Shown here: positions 25,826 to 34,742 of the stretch, piece by piece
How positions within the stretch are numbered: the first letter of the stretch is position 1
How the letters are laid out: every line of letters starts with the position of its first letter
Assembly (NCBI GenBank): GCA_036501025.1
Contig: DASYBB010000060.1
Location: forward strand, 1-64,000
DNA: 64,000 nucleotides
DNA from: DASUBV01 sp036501025
GTDB taxonomy: Bacteria; Actinomycetota; Actinomycetes; Streptosporangiales; Streptosporangiaceae
Direction of reading: 5' to 3'
The notes under the pieces: model-generated
Databases searched by the model: none
What the model was told of the DNA's origin: nothing
The model's input: only the letters and a program-made list of their open reading frames with translations
Made by a program: the position numbers and the translations under genes

Positions 25826-26704
25826 ATGGACTTCTCGCGCTCTGACGTGTCGATCCGCTCGCACGGGGCCACTCTCCGGGGGTGGCTCTACCGCCCGCAC
25901 GGGGCCGCCCGCGCTCCGGGGGTCGTGATGGCCCACGGGTTCACCGCGGTGCGCGAGATGTTCCTCGACCGGTACGCCGAGGCCTTTGCCGGGGCCGGGC
26001 TGACCACCCTCGTCTACGACCACTTCGGCTTCGGGGCCAGCGACGGCGAGCCCCGGCAGGACCCGGCGGCCGGCATCCAGCGGGAGGGCTACCGCGACGC
26101 CATCGCCTGGCTGGCGGAGCAGCCCGGCATCGACCCCGCCCGGATCGGCATCTGGGGCACGAGCTACTCGGGCGGCCACGTGATCGTCCTCGCCGCCGCG
26201 GACCTCCCGATCCGGTGCGCGGTGGCCCAGGTCCCGGCTCTCGGCGCCGGCGGGCCGGGCCTGTCGGACGCCACCCGCGCAGCGGTCGCCAGCGCGGCCC
26301 GCTCGGACCCGCCCCGGCCGGTTCCGGCGGTCTCGGCCACCCCGGAGGGCGTCGGGATGATGTTCGAGGACGATGCGCACGGGTGGTTCACCCGGGCCGC
26401 CGCGCGGGCGCCGAGCTGGCGCAACGAGGTGCGCATCGGGCCGCCGGCCGAGGCTGTGGTCCCGCTCGACTACCTCCCCGGTGCCCGCGTGCCGCTGCTG
26501 CTCGTCGTGGCTCCCGCCGACCGGCTGACTCCGCCGGGCGCGGCCGTGAGGGTGGCGGCCAGCGTTCCGTATGTGCAGGTGACGGAGATTCCGGGTGGTC
26601 ACTTTGACGCCTACGGGGCCGAGTTTGCCGCCAGCTGCGGGGCCGCCCTCGGCTGGTTCCGGCGCCACCTGCTCACTCTGGAAACGGAAGGGACCCCACG
26701 ATGA
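25826..26704 (+). CDS. Alpha/beta hydrolase, sister of the divergent hydrolase
   Basis: A 292-residue hydrolase with GVVMAHGFTAVREMF, Ser nucleophile in GTSYSGGHVIVL, Asp in VVAPADRLTPP and His in IPGGHFDAYG. The N-terminal SIRSHGATLRGWLYRP matches S15/DLH-like enzymes. The ATG at 25826 has only a weak ribosome site; the open frame upstream runs antisense to the sister gene and is not coding. It is coupled to the SnoaL gene by an ATGA overlap. The 141-bp gap to the sister gene must hold both promoters. Confidence 0.83.
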   Translation: MDFSRSDVSIRSHGATLRGWLYRPHGAARAPGVVMAHGFTAVREMFLDRYAEAFAGAGLTTLVYDHFGFGASDGEPRQDPAAGIQREGYRDAIAWLAEQPGIDPARIGIWGTSYSGGHVIVLAAADLPIRCAVAQVPALGAGGPGLSDATRAAVASAARSDPPRPVPAVSATPEGVGMMFEDDAHGWFTRAAARAPSWRNEVRIGPPAEAVVPLDYLPGARVPLLLVVAPADRLTPPGAAVRVAASVPYVQVTEIPGGHFDAYGAEFAASCGAALGWFRRHLLTLETEGTPR

Positions 26705-27129
26705 CGGCGGACCATAGCGCGGCCGTGATGCGGCGCTACCTGACCGAGGTGGTGCAGGGCGGGCAGCTGGGCGTGCTCGCCGAGATCGCGGCCGAGGACA
26801 TGGTGGACCACACGGCCGTCGCCGCCGGCTGGGGCACCGGGCGGCCGGGCCTGGTCCAGCACGTCACGTACTTCCGCCAGGCCGTCGGCGACCTGGCGGT
26901 CCGGGTTGACCGCGTGATCGCCTCGCCGGACGAGGTTGTCGGCGTCTGGCGGGCCGCCGGGACCCACCGGGCCGCCCTGTTCGGCTATCCGGCGACGCAC
27001 CGGCGGCTGGAGTGGTCCAACGCCAGCATCTTCCGGCTCCGGGACGGGAAGATCGTCGACTACGCCGGCGTCTGGGGCGCGCTGGAGGCCGTGCAGGGCA
27101 TGGGCGTCCTGCCGCCCGCCGGCCGGTAG
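26701..27129 (+). CDS. SnoaL-like ester cyclase family protein
   Basis: A 142-residue cone-shaped NTF2-fold protein: VMRRYLTEVVQGGQL, AEDMVDHTAVAAGWGTG, GVWRAAGTHRAALFGYPAT, WSNASIFRLRDGKIVDYAGVW. This is the SnoaL/polyketide-cyclase-like pattern, found in small enzymes acting on aromatic or lactone substrates and in many proteins of unknown function. Overlap with the hydrolase gene (ATGA) suggests they act on the same compound. Confidence 0.82.
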   Translation: MTADHSAAVMRRYLTEVVQGGQLGVLAEIAAEDMVDHTAVAAGWGTGRPGLVQHVTYFRQAVGDLAVRVDRVIASPDEVVGVWRAAGTHRAALFGYPATHRRLEWSNASIFRLRDGKIVDYAGVWGALEAVQGMGVLPPAGR

Positions 27130-27332
27130 CCCCCTCCGTCCGGCCTGCCCGTAGGCGGGGTGCTGCGGCCAGCCCGCCGGGGAGTCGCAGACGCTCCGGC
27201 GCGGCAGACCTCATCGGCCATGACGGCCGGCCGGTGCCCGCGCGCTAGGCTCGGTAATGAACTGGCGGCTCCTGGCGCAGCGGGCTGTGCGCCGGGCCGT
27301 GCGCCCGGTCTCGGCGAGAGGCGGTGGGGGCG

Positions 27333-28973
27333 GTGGCGGAGGGCAGCGAACTGCCGCCGGGCTGGGCGGAGAAGCTCCAGGACATCCAGTCCATCACCGA
27401 CGCCGCCCTGTCCCGGCTCGACCCGCCGGACGTCCTGGATGCGCTGGTCCGCCGGGTCCGGGACGCCCTGCAGGCCGATACCGCGGCGGTGCTCCTGCTC
27501 GACGGCCCGTCGGGGCAGCTGGTGGCCACGGCCGCCAGCGGCCTGGAGGAAGAGGTCCTCCAGGGCTCCCGGGTACCGGTCGGGAAGGGCTTCGCCGGGC
27601 GGATCGCGGCGCAGGCCAGCCCGGTGATCATCGATCACGTCGACCGCGACAACGTGGTCAACCCGATCCTGGTGGCCCGCGGCATCCGGTCGCTGATGGG
27701 CGCTCCGCTGCTGTCCGGGGGGACCGTCATCGGCGTCCTGCACGTGGGCACCCTGGACGGGCGCGTGTTCACCAGCCAGGACTCCGACCTGCTCCAGCTG
27801 GCCGCCGACCGCGCCGCCCTGGCCGTCGGGGCGCTGTCCGCCCAGCTCGACCGCGAGGCCGCGTCCGCCCTGCAGCGGAGCCTGGTCCCGTCCGCGCTGC
27901 CCCGGGTGCGCGGGCTGGAGATGGCCGGCCGCTACGTTCCCGGCAGCGGGAACGTCGGCGGCGACTGGTACGACGTGTTCGCCCTGCCCTCGGGCCACGT
28001 GTACGCCGTGATCGGCGACGTGGCCGGCAGCGGCCTGCAGGCGGCGGTGATCATGGGCCGGATTCGCAGCGCGCTGCGGGCCTACGCCCTCGAGAGCACC
28101 GACCCCGCGCAGGTGCTGAGCCGGCTCAACCGCAAGCTGCGGCACTTCGAGCCCGACGCGATGGCCACCGTGCTGTGCGCCGTGCTCAGCCCGGCGCTGG
28201 ACGAGGTGCGCATCTCCAGCGCCGGCCACCTGCCCCCCATCGTGGCCGTCCCCGGCCAGCCCGCGGCCGTCGCCGCCGTCGCCGGGGACACCCTCCTCGG
28301 CCTCGCCGAGACGGGCCCGCGGCAGCTGACGACGCTGAGCTTCCCGCCCGGCACCCTGCTGGGCCTGTACACCGACGGACTGGTCGAGCGCCGCGGCGAG
28401 CCGCTCGACGACGGCATCGCCCGGCTTCGCGCCGCTCTCCCCGCCGGCGAGCCCGAGGCCGCCGCCGCCGGCGCGATGGCCGCCATGGCCGGCCCCGCCC
28501 CGCACCATGACGACGTGGCGCTGCTCCTGCTCCGCCGCCCCTATCCGGCCGCCGGGAGCCAGCCGCCCGGATCCGCGGATCCCGGCGACCCGCCCGCGAC
28601 CGGCCCGGAGCTGCCGGTCGCCTGGTCGGGCCGCCACGCCGTCGTCACCATGCCCGCCGAGATAGACGCCGAGAACTCGGCCGGCGTCGCCCGCCACCTG
28701 GCCGCCGTGATCGGCCGGTCCCCCGGCGTGCTGACCGCTGACCTGACCGGCACGGTGTTCTGCGACTCGACCGGCATCCGCGCGCTCGCCCGGGCCCGCG
28801 AGCGGGCGGCGGGCGCGGGCACCGAGCTGCGGCTGGCCGTCGGCGACTCGCCGGTCCGCCGCATGCTCCAGCTGACCGGACTCGATCAGCTCATGCCGTG
28901 CTACCGCGACGCCCGCCACTCCCTCGCCACGCCCCGGGACCAGCCCGGCGCCAGCCCCGCTTCCCCGGCCTGA
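27333..28973 (+). CDS. GAF - PP2C (SpoIIE-type) phosphatase - STAS protein
   Basis: A 546-residue regulator. A GAF domain lies at about 10-160 (VLDALVRRVRDALQADTAAVLLL...SLMGAPLLSGG). The SpoIIE-type PP2C phosphatase lies at about 180-400, with its metal motifs in GGDWYDVF, IGDVAGSG and YTDGLVERRG. A C-terminal STAS domain lies at about 425-525 (FCDSTGIRAL, the usual phospho-serine site). Such proteins control anti-sigma-factor antagonists; here phosphatase and antagonist-like domain are joined. The start is uncertain: GTG 27333 has GAGAGG 11 bases upstream, while GTG 27324 is too close to it. No partner kinase lies nearby. Confidence 0.9.
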   Translation: MAEGSELPPGWAEKLQDIQSITDAALSRLDPPDVLDALVRRVRDALQADTAAVLLLDGPSGQLVATAASGLEEEVLQGSRVPVGKGFAGRIAAQASPVIIDHVDRDNVVNPILVARGIRSLMGAPLLSGGTVIGVLHVGTLDGRVFTSQDSDLLQLAADRAALAVGALSAQLDREAASALQRSLVPSALPRVRGLEMAGRYVPGSGNVGGDWYDVFALPSGHVYAVIGDVAGSGLQAAVIMGRIRSALRAYALESTDPAQVLSRLNRKLRHFEPDAMATVLCAVLSPALDEVRISSAGHLPPIVAVPGQPAAVAAVAGDTLLGLAETGPRQLTTLSFPPGTLLGLYTDGLVERRGEPLDDGIARLRAALPAGEPEAAAAGAMAAMAGPAPHHDDVALLLLRRPYPAAGSQPPGSADPGDPPATGPELPVAWSGRHAVVTMPAEIDAENSAGVARHLAAVIGRSPGVLTADLTGTVFCDSTGIRALARARERAAGAGTELRLAVGDSPVRRMLQLTGLDQLMPCYRDARHSLATPRDQPGASPASPA

Positions 28974-28998
28974 CCGGCGGGCCGGGCCGTCAGGCCGG
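28965..28998. terminator. Bidirectional stem-loop over both stop codons
   Basis: Perfect 10-bp arms CCGGCCTGAC (28965-28974) and GTCAGGCCGG (28989-28998) include the stop codon of the phosphatase on one arm and of the MFS gene on the other. The 14-base loop is itself G+C rich. No U-tract. Confidence 0.6.
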
Positions 28999-30426
28999 CT
29001 GCGGGCGGCCCGGCCGGATGGCGGCGGCCAGCGCCACGGCCAGGACGTAGCCGGCCGCCGCGGCGGCCAGCGGCACATGCAGGCTCAGCGCGTGGCCGCC
29101 CGACGCGGAACTGGCCAGCAGCGAGCCGAGCAGGGCCACGCCCAGGGCGCCGCCCGACTGCCGCGCGGCGTTCAGGATGCCGCTGGCCACGCCGGCGTGC
29201 TCGCGCCCGGCCGCCCCGACGACGACCGCCGTCATGGCCGGCATGGCCAGCGAGCACAGGCCGAGGATCACCGACCCGGCGACCACGACCCCCAGCGATG
29301 TCCCGGCGCCGGCCGTCGCGAGCAGCGCGGCCCCGGCCGCCGCGAGCCCGAGCCCCGCGATCATCGGCCACCGCGGCCCGAGGCGGGCGGTCAGCGGGCC
29401 GCTGGCCAGCGAGCCGGCGCCCACCGCGATGCTCATCGGCAGGATCAGCAGGCCGGTGCTGAGCGCGGACTCGTGCCGCGACTGCTGCAGGAACAGCGAC
29501 AGGCAGATCAGCGCGCCGTACAGGCACAGGTTGAACAGCACGCCGACCCCGGTGGCCGCACTGAGATCCCGGGAGCGGAACAGCGCCAGCGGCAGCATCG
29601 GGGCCGCCTGCCGTCGCTCGGCCAGCACGAAGGCCAGCCCGGCGAGCACGCCGGCGCCCAGCAGGACGCCGGGCACCGGGCTCAGCCAGCCCTGCTGGCC
29701 GGCGAGGATGAACCCGCCGGTGAGGCCGGCCAGCGACAGGATCCCGAGGACCAGCCCGGCCACGTCGGTGCGCCGCTCCGGCTTGAGCGGCGACTCCGCG
29801 ACATACCGCCGGAGCGCGACCATGGTGAGCGCGCAGACCGGCACGTTGACGACGAAGATGGCCCGCCAGCCGGTCAGCGCCACCAGCGCCCCGCCCAGGA
29901 CCGGGCCGAGGGCGACGCCCAGCGAGCCCATGCCGCCCCAGACGCCGAGCGCCCGCGCCCGTGCCCGCGGATCGGGAAACTGGTGCACGATCAGGGCCAG
30001 CGAGCAGGGCAGCAGGGCGGACGCCCCCACGCCCTGGACGGCGCGGGCGGCAATCAGCACGCCCAGCGCGGGAGCGGCCGCGCACGCGGCCGAGCCGGCC
30101 GCGAACACGGCCAGCCCGGCCGTGAACATCCGCCGCGCCCCGATCCGGTCCGCCGCCGAGCCAGCCGTGAGCATGACCGACGCCAGGGCCAGGGTGTAGG
30201 CGTCAATGACCCACTGCAGACCGGCCAGCGAGCCGCCGATCTCCCGCTGGATCGACGGCAGCGCGACGTTCACGATGGTCACGTCCAGCTGGATCACGAA
30301 AAAGCCCAGGCACACCGACAGGAGGGCACCGGCCCCGGCTGCGCGCCCGCGCGGCGGCGCCGCGGTGGGGTCGCGCGGTCCGGCCGGCGCCTGACCGGCC
30401 GCGTGCTGCCTGGTGTCGTGCGTCAT
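28990..30426 (-). CDS. MFS drug:H+ antiporter, 14-span DHA2 (EmrB/QacA) type
   Basis: A 478-residue exporter with motif D1-like LDVTIVNVALPSIQREIG in the first span, GSAADRIGARRMF after span 2 and ALGPVLGGALVALTGWRAIF (motif C region). About 14 membrane spans are visible. GGAAGGAG precedes the ATG. It should export a hydrophobic drug or metabolite using the proton gradient. No TetR gene stands next to it, unlike the related exporter at 42637. Confidence 0.9.
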   Translation of the reverse strand: MTHDTRQHAAGQAPAGPRDPTAAPPRGRAAGAGALLSVCLGFFVIQLDVTIVNVALPSIQREIGGSLAGLQWVIDAYTLALASVMLTAGSAADRIGARRMFTAGLAVFAAGSAACAAAPALGVLIAARAVQGVGASALLPCSLALIVHQFPDPRARARALGVWGGMGSLGVALGPVLGGALVALTGWRAIFVVNVPVCALTMVALRRYVAESPLKPERRTDVAGLVLGILSLAGLTGGFILAGQQGWLSPVPGVLLGAGVLAGLAFVLAERRQAAPMLPLALFRSRDLSAATGVGVLFNLCLYGALICLSLFLQQSRHESALSTGLLILPMSIAVGAGSLASGPLTARLGPRWPMIAGLGLAAAGAALLATAGAGTSLGVVVAGSVILGLCSLAMPAMTAVVVGAAGREHAGVASGILNAARQSGGALGVALLGSLLASSASGGHALSLHVPLAAAAAGYVLAVALAAAIRPGRPQPA

Positions 30427-30939
30427 GCGCGCGGTCTCCTTCCCGCTGTCCCCGCCCCGCGAAATCGCGGAATCCCGAACCGCTACCCGGGAACTGCCCG
30501 CTCATGGCTCCCGGCGGTCATCCGCCGGAACCTGCCAGCTGATCCGCGGACGGCTGGGGAGCTCGGGACGCGCCCGCTGATGGACGAGCCCAGGTGGCAC
30601 GCAGGCAGACTGCCTGCGACTGGCTGCGGAGGTGGCGGGCGGATTCACGACGCCGAGCACGCTGCGAGCGTCGGCCGGCCCGGCGGCGGCCGTGGCCGCG
30701 TGCCGGGCCGGTCCCTGACCGTGCGACTCGATCAGGGGAACTCATCATGTCTGACCTGGGCCTGCGTGGTGGCCGCAACGCTGAGATCAAGCACGTGCGC
30801 CACGCACTGGCGTCCGCGCGGCCAGCCCCGGATCCGGGCCGGCGGCCGCTACGCTCAGGCGGGAGATCCTGAGCTCGGCCGGCTATTCCGCGGCATGGGC
30901 CCGGCGACCACGCACGGCACCCGCAGGAAGGCCACCTCC
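30427..30939. other. Intergenic region with one small ORF candidate
   Basis: 513 bp upstream of both the MFS and the SDR gene. It should hold the promoters of both. One short frame (30747-30872, 41 codons, beginning MSDLGLRGGRNAEIK) has a good AGGGGA site before its ATG. It resembles nothing I recognise and its Pro/Arg-rich end looks like random G+C-rich sequence, so it is not called as a gene. No repeat or known motif was seen. Confidence 0.35.
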
Positions 30940-31767
30940 ATGCCCGCATGGCTCATCACCGGATGCTCGACCGGCCTCGGCCGCTCCCTCGCGGAGGCCG
31001 TCCTGGACCGCGGATACAACGCGGTCGTCACCGCCCGGAACCCGGCCGCCGTGGCCGACCTCGCGCAGGCCCACCCGGAGACCGCCCTCGCCCTCCCGCT
31101 CGACGTGACGGACCAGGCGCAGGTCACCGACGCGGCGGCGCAGGCGCAGGAGCGCTTCGGCGGGGTCGGCGTGCTCGTGAACAACGCCGGCTACGGGTAC
31201 CGGGGCGCCGTCGAGGAGGGCGACGACGCGGACGTCCGGCAGCTGTTCGAGACCCACTTCTTCGGCGCGGTCGCCCTGATCAAGGCGGTCCTGCCGGGCA
31301 TGCGCGCGCGCCGCGACGGGGCGATCGTCAACATCTCCTCCATCGGCGCCCGCACCGCGCAGCCGGGGTCCGGGTACTACGCCGCGGTGAAGTCCGCGGT
31401 CGAGGGACTGTCCGCATCGCTGCGGAAGGAGGTCAGCCCGCTGGGCATCACCGTCATGGTCGTCGAGCCCGGTGGCTTCCGCACCGACTTCGCCGGGCGC
31501 TCGCTCCAGGAGTCGCGCGAGGTCATCGCCGACTACGCCGGCACCGCCGGGCAGCGGCGCAAGAACAACTCCCGGTCCGGCACCCAGCCGGGCGACCCGG
31601 GCAGGGCGGCTCAGGCGATCATCACCACGGTCGAGGCCGCCGACCCGCCCGCGCTGCTCGTGCTGGGGCCGGACGCGGTCGGCAGCCTCGGCCGCGTACT
31701 CGACGCCCAGCGCGCCGAGCTGGACGCCTGGGCGCCGACCAGCCTGGGCACCGACTTCCCCGCCTGA
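30940..31767 (+). CDS. Short-chain dehydrogenase/reductase
   Basis: A 275-residue SDR of the NADP-preferring classical type: LITGCSTGLGRSLAEAV (TGxxxGxG), VTARN after strand 2, NNAGYGYRG, Ser in VNISSIGA and YYAAVKSAVEG (YxxxK intact). It ends with a variable segment (GRVLDAQRAELDAW). The family acts on retinol/steroid-like or other alcohols and ketones. The ATG at 30940 follows CAGGAAGG. It stands alone and converges on the response-regulator gene. Confidence 0.87.
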   Translation: MPAWLITGCSTGLGRSLAEAVLDRGYNAVVTARNPAAVADLAQAHPETALALPLDVTDQAQVTDAAAQAQERFGGVGVLVNNAGYGYRGAVEEGDDADVRQLFETHFFGAVALIKAVLPGMRARRDGAIVNISSIGARTAQPGSGYYAAVKSAVEGLSASLRKEVSPLGITVMVVEPGGFRTDFAGRSLQESREVIADYAGTAGQRRKNNSRSGTQPGDPGRAAQAIITTVEAADPPALLVLGPDAVGSLGRVLDAQRAELDAWAPTSLGTDFPA

Positions 31768-31805
31768 CACGCGGAACGCCCGGCGCGGCGCGGTGGGCGG
31801 GCTGG

Positions 31806-32507
31806 TCACCCGGGGGGCGGGGCCTGGCCCGGCGGGGGTGATCCGGGGACGACCAGGCTCGACTCGTACGCCAGCACGACGGCCTGGACGCGGTCCCGGA
31901 GGCCGAGCTTGGCCAGGATCCGGCCGACGTGGATCTTCACGGTGCCGGCCGACAGGTGCAGGCGCGCGGCGATCTCGCCGTTGGACAGGCCCGCGGCGAT
32001 GAGGGCGAAAACGTCCTGCTCCCGGCCGGTGAGCGCGAGGCGTATCTGGCTGGCGCGCTGCGCCGGCTCGTGGGACGGCGCGGGCTGCTGGCGAGCGAAC
32101 TGAGCGATGAGGCGGCGGGTGGCGCCCGGCGCGAGGACGGCGTCGCCGGCGGCGACAGTGCGGATCGCGGCAACCAGGTCGTCGGGCTGGGTGTCCTTGA
32201 GCAGGAACCCGCTGGCGCCCGCGCGCAGCCCGGCCCAGACGTAGTCGTCGAGGTCGAAGGTGGTGAGGATCAGTACCTTCGACGGCAGCCCGGCGGCTGC
32301 GATGTCGCGGGTCGCCTCGATGCCGTCGCGGCCGGGCATCCGGACGTCCATGAGCACGACGTCGGGGCGCAGCGCCGCTGCCATGGACACCGCCGTCATC
32401 CCGTCGCCGGCCTCGCCGGCCACCTCGATGCCGGGCTCGGCGTCGAGGATCAGCCGGAAGCCCTTGCGGATCAGGGCGTGGTCGTCGGCCAGCAGGACGG
32501 TGATCAT
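31806..32507 (-). CDS. NarL/LuxR-type response regulator
   Basis: A 233-residue regulator. The receiver domain has the acidic pair in LLADDHALIR, phospho-acceptor Asp54 (VVLMDVRMPG) and the conserved Lys in FLLKDTQPDD. The C-terminal LuxR helix-turn-helix is LTGREQDVFALIAAGLSNGEIAARL...TVKIHVGRILAKL. The start overlaps the kinase stop by ATGA, so kinase and regulator are a cognate pair. The Pro-rich tail is unusual in length but not conserved. Confidence 0.93.
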   Translation of the reverse strand: MITVLLADDHALIRKGFRLILDAEPGIEVAGEAGDGMTAVSMAAALRPDVVLMDVRMPGRDGIEATRDIAAAGLPSKVLILTTFDLDDYVWAGLRAGASGFLLKDTQPDDLVAAIRTVAAGDAVLAPGATRRLIAQFARQQPAPSHEPAQRASQIRLALTGREQDVFALIAAGLSNGEIAARLHLSAGTVKIHVGRILAKLGLRDRVQAVVLAYESSLVVPGSPPPGQAPPPG

Positions 32508-33691
32508 GACGCGGCCGCCGGATCGAGGGACAGCCGGGCGGTGACCAGCCAGCCGCGCGGCTGACGCGGGCCGAAGTCGAGCTCGCCGCCGAACGCGCTG
32601 ATCCGCTCGCGCATCCCGGTCAGGCCGCCGCCCGCGACGGCGGGCCGCGCGCGGCCGGCGGTGCCATCGTCCTCCACGTCCACCCGCACCCCGGCCGGGG
32701 TGAGCTCCAGCCGGACCACTGAGCTCGCACCCGGCCCGGCGTGCTTGATGGTGTTGGTCAGGGCCTCCTGGACCAGCCGGAAGACGGCCAGCTGCACGGC
32801 GGCCGGCAGGTCCGCGGCGGGCCCGCTGACCTCGTACCGGACCGGCAGGCCGGCCGCGCGGACCCGGCCGAGCAGGCCATCCAGGTCGGCTAGGCCAGGC
32901 AGCGGCTGCCGCGGCTCCGGGCCGGAATCCGCGCGCAGCACGCCGAGCAGGCGGCGGGTCTCGGCCAGCGCCTGCCGGGCCGTGCCCGCCACGTCCCGGA
33001 TCGCGTCCGCCGCGTCGCCGGGGGCGCGGGTGACCGCGCGCAGGGCACCGTCCGAGAGCGCCACGATCACGGTGAGGTGGTGAGCTACGCTGTCATGCAT
33101 CTCGCGGGCGATGCGGGCTCGTTCCTCCGCCGCGGCCAGCGCGCTGGCCTGATCGCGCTCGCGCTCGAACCGCCCGGCCCGGTCGCGCAGCTCGGCCAGG
33201 TAGGCCCGCCGCGTGCCCGCGTACAGGCCGACCACCAGGACGGCGGCCGCGAACCCGGCGGCATCGGAACCGGCGACGGCCCAGTGACGGGTGCCGTCCT
33301 GCGCCACGACCAGGACCAGCACGCCTGCCACGAGTACCGCCGCGGCCAGCGCCTCGGCCCGGCGCATCGTCGCGGCCACGGTGTAGAGGCTGATCGCCAG
33401 CGCGACCGGGAACAGCGCGCCGGGGTCGGGCCACTGGGCCAGGAGAACGGCGGCCACGAGCGTCCAGGCGAACACCGGGCCGGGCCACACCCGGCGCACC
33501 GGCAGCGCGGCGGCCCCGGCGACGGCGACCAGCGCCCCGGCGGCCAGCGACAGGTGAGCGGCATGCCCCGCCTGGCCGAACGAGAACCGCGCCAGCGACG
33601 CCGCGCCCGCGACGATGGCGCATCCGGCATCGAACGCCCACGACCGGAGCGGCCGGTCTCTCGGATTCTCAGCCGGCTTCCAGAAGGACAC
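32504..33691 (-). CDS. Sensor histidine kinase (HisKA_3 family)
   Basis: A 395-residue kinase. It has several predicted membrane spans (about 22-160), a short coiled segment (RDRAGRFERERDQASAL), the dimerisation/phospho-acceptor helix with His199 (REMHDSVAHHL) and an HATPase domain with Asn313 (EALTNTIKHAG) and the G boxes DDGTAG and GGGLTGMRERI. No extracellular sensor domain is visible, so the signal is likely sensed in the membrane. The GTG at 33691 is the best guess for the start; the frame is open to 33796. A membrane-protein gene lies just upstream on the same strand. Confidence 0.88.
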   Translation of the reverse strand: MSFWKPAENPRDRPLRSWAFDAGCAIVAGAASLARFSFGQAGHAAHLSLAAGALVAVAGAAALPVRRVWPGPVFAWTLVAAVLLAQWPDPGALFPVALAISLYTVAATMRRAEALAAAVLVAGVLVLVVAQDGTRHWAVAGSDAAGFAAAVLVVGLYAGTRRAYLAELRDRAGRFERERDQASALAAAEERARIAREMHDSVAHHLTVIVALSDGALRAVTRAPGDAADAIRDVAGTARQALAETRRLLGVLRADSGPEPRQPLPGLADLDGLLGRVRAAGLPVRYEVSGPAADLPAAVQLAVFRLVQEALTNTIKHAGPGASSVVRLELTPAGVRVDVEDDGTAGRARPAVAGGGLTGMRERISAFGGELDFGPRQPRGWLVTARLSLDPAAAS

Positions 33692-33785
33692 GCCGATATC
33701 ATCGCAGTTCGCGCGCGCCGCGACCGGCGCCGAACAGCCCGGCTTCCCCGCCCAGGGGAAAGCCGACCCGCTGGCCGGCGGCCAG

Positions 33786-34559
33786 CTACCGGCCATAAGT
33801 CGCTGTTTCCCGGCGCGAGGCTCCCGGCACCGGCACCGGCACCGGCACCGCAGGCCCGGAGGCCTCCGGGTCCCCGGCGGGCACCGGGCCGCTGTCAGCG
33901 GGCCGGGCCGCGGCCCGCCAGATACGGACGGCCAGCAGGATCATCGCCACCCCGAACGGCAGCATGTACAGGATGACGACCGGCCCGGCCGATGTCGCCA
34001 GCTCGGCGGCGATCAGGCCGGCGAAGAACAGGACTGCCAGCCAGCGCGGCACGCTGCGGCTGCGCCACAGGGCCACCCCCATGAGGACGGGGGCGGCGTA
34101 CTCGCCGGCGAGGTAGGCGTACAGGAACGCGTGTCCGAAGCCGGAGTTGAAGGTGGTCACCAGGAACTGCGCCGCGGCCCCGCGGCTTATCTGCGCCGTC
34201 GCGGCGGCGGCCAGGTTGGGGAAGACCAGCACGTTGACGAGGGCCCCGAAGAACGCGCCCAGGCCGCCGACCAGCGCGGCGACGGTGGCCAGGGCCGAGC
34301 CGCGGCCGCGGACCAGGGCCGCGATGGCCGTGTACGAGACGGCGAGGGCGCCGAGCCCGAGCAGTCCCAGCGCGCCCGCCAGGTAAAGCTGGGCCGGTTG
34401 CCTCCCGGCGATGGCCAGCAGCCGGAACGCGGCGCCGGTGGTCGTGATCACCTGGTCGGCGCCGCGGGGGGTGAGCGCCTCGCACCCGATGTACAGGACG
34501 GCGGCCACGGGCAGGAACAGGGCCAGCACCCGCTGGCGATTCCGGGCGGTGCGATCCAT
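33786..34559 (-). CDS. Six-span membrane protein of unknown function
   Basis: A 257-residue integral membrane protein with about six hydrophobic segments: LALFLPVAAVLYIGCEAL, YLAGALGLLGLGALAVSYTAI, TVAALVGGLGAFFGALVNVL, AYLAGEYAAPVLMGVAL, WLAVLFFAGLIAAELATSAG and VVILYMLPFGVAMILLAV. It resembles DUF4386-like proteins only loosely, and I do not assign a family. The C-terminal tail contains VPVPVPVPG, encoded by a hexanucleotide repeat. It lies upstream of the kinase gene and could belong to the same signalling unit. The ATG at 34559 is chosen because hydrophobic sequence starts soon after. Confidence 0.7.
   Translation of the reverse strand: MDRTARNRQRVLALFLPVAAVLYIGCEALTPRGADQVITTTGAAFRLLAIAGRQPAQLYLAGALGLLGLGALAVSYTAIAALVRGRGSALATVAALVGGLGAFFGALVNVLVFPNLAAAATAQISRGAAAQFLVTTFNSGFGHAFLYAYLAGEYAAPVLMGVALWRSRSVPRWLAVLFFAGLIAAELATSAGPVVILYMLPFGVAMILLAVRIWRAAARPADSGPVPAGDPEASGPAVPVPVPVPGASRRETATYGR
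33825..33850. repeat. CGGCAC hexanucleotide repeat, about 4.3 copies
   Basis: A perfect short tandem repeat in the 3' end of the membrane-protein gene, read as alternating Val-Pro on the - strand. The six-base unit keeps the frame when copy number changes, so the tail length can vary without breaking the gene. Confidence 0.8.
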
Positions 34560-34742
34560 GGACGTGTCCCGTCTGCTCAAGGCCGATCGTCTCGGCCAGC
34601 CGAGGCGGCGACCGCGTAGAAATGCCTTCCGCGCAGATCCGCATCGCGCTGGGCACAACGCTAGGAGCCCGGCTGCGACCGGGCATCTGGCCCAGGGCCG
34701 CACTTTTCCGGTCGCCTATGCCTCCCGGCATAGGCCGCCCGT

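Noticed and set aside
30747..30872. 41-codon ORF with a good ribosome site
   Set aside because: No recognisable similarity, composition like random G+C-rich sequence, and no conserved context; kept only as a note in the intergenic entry.
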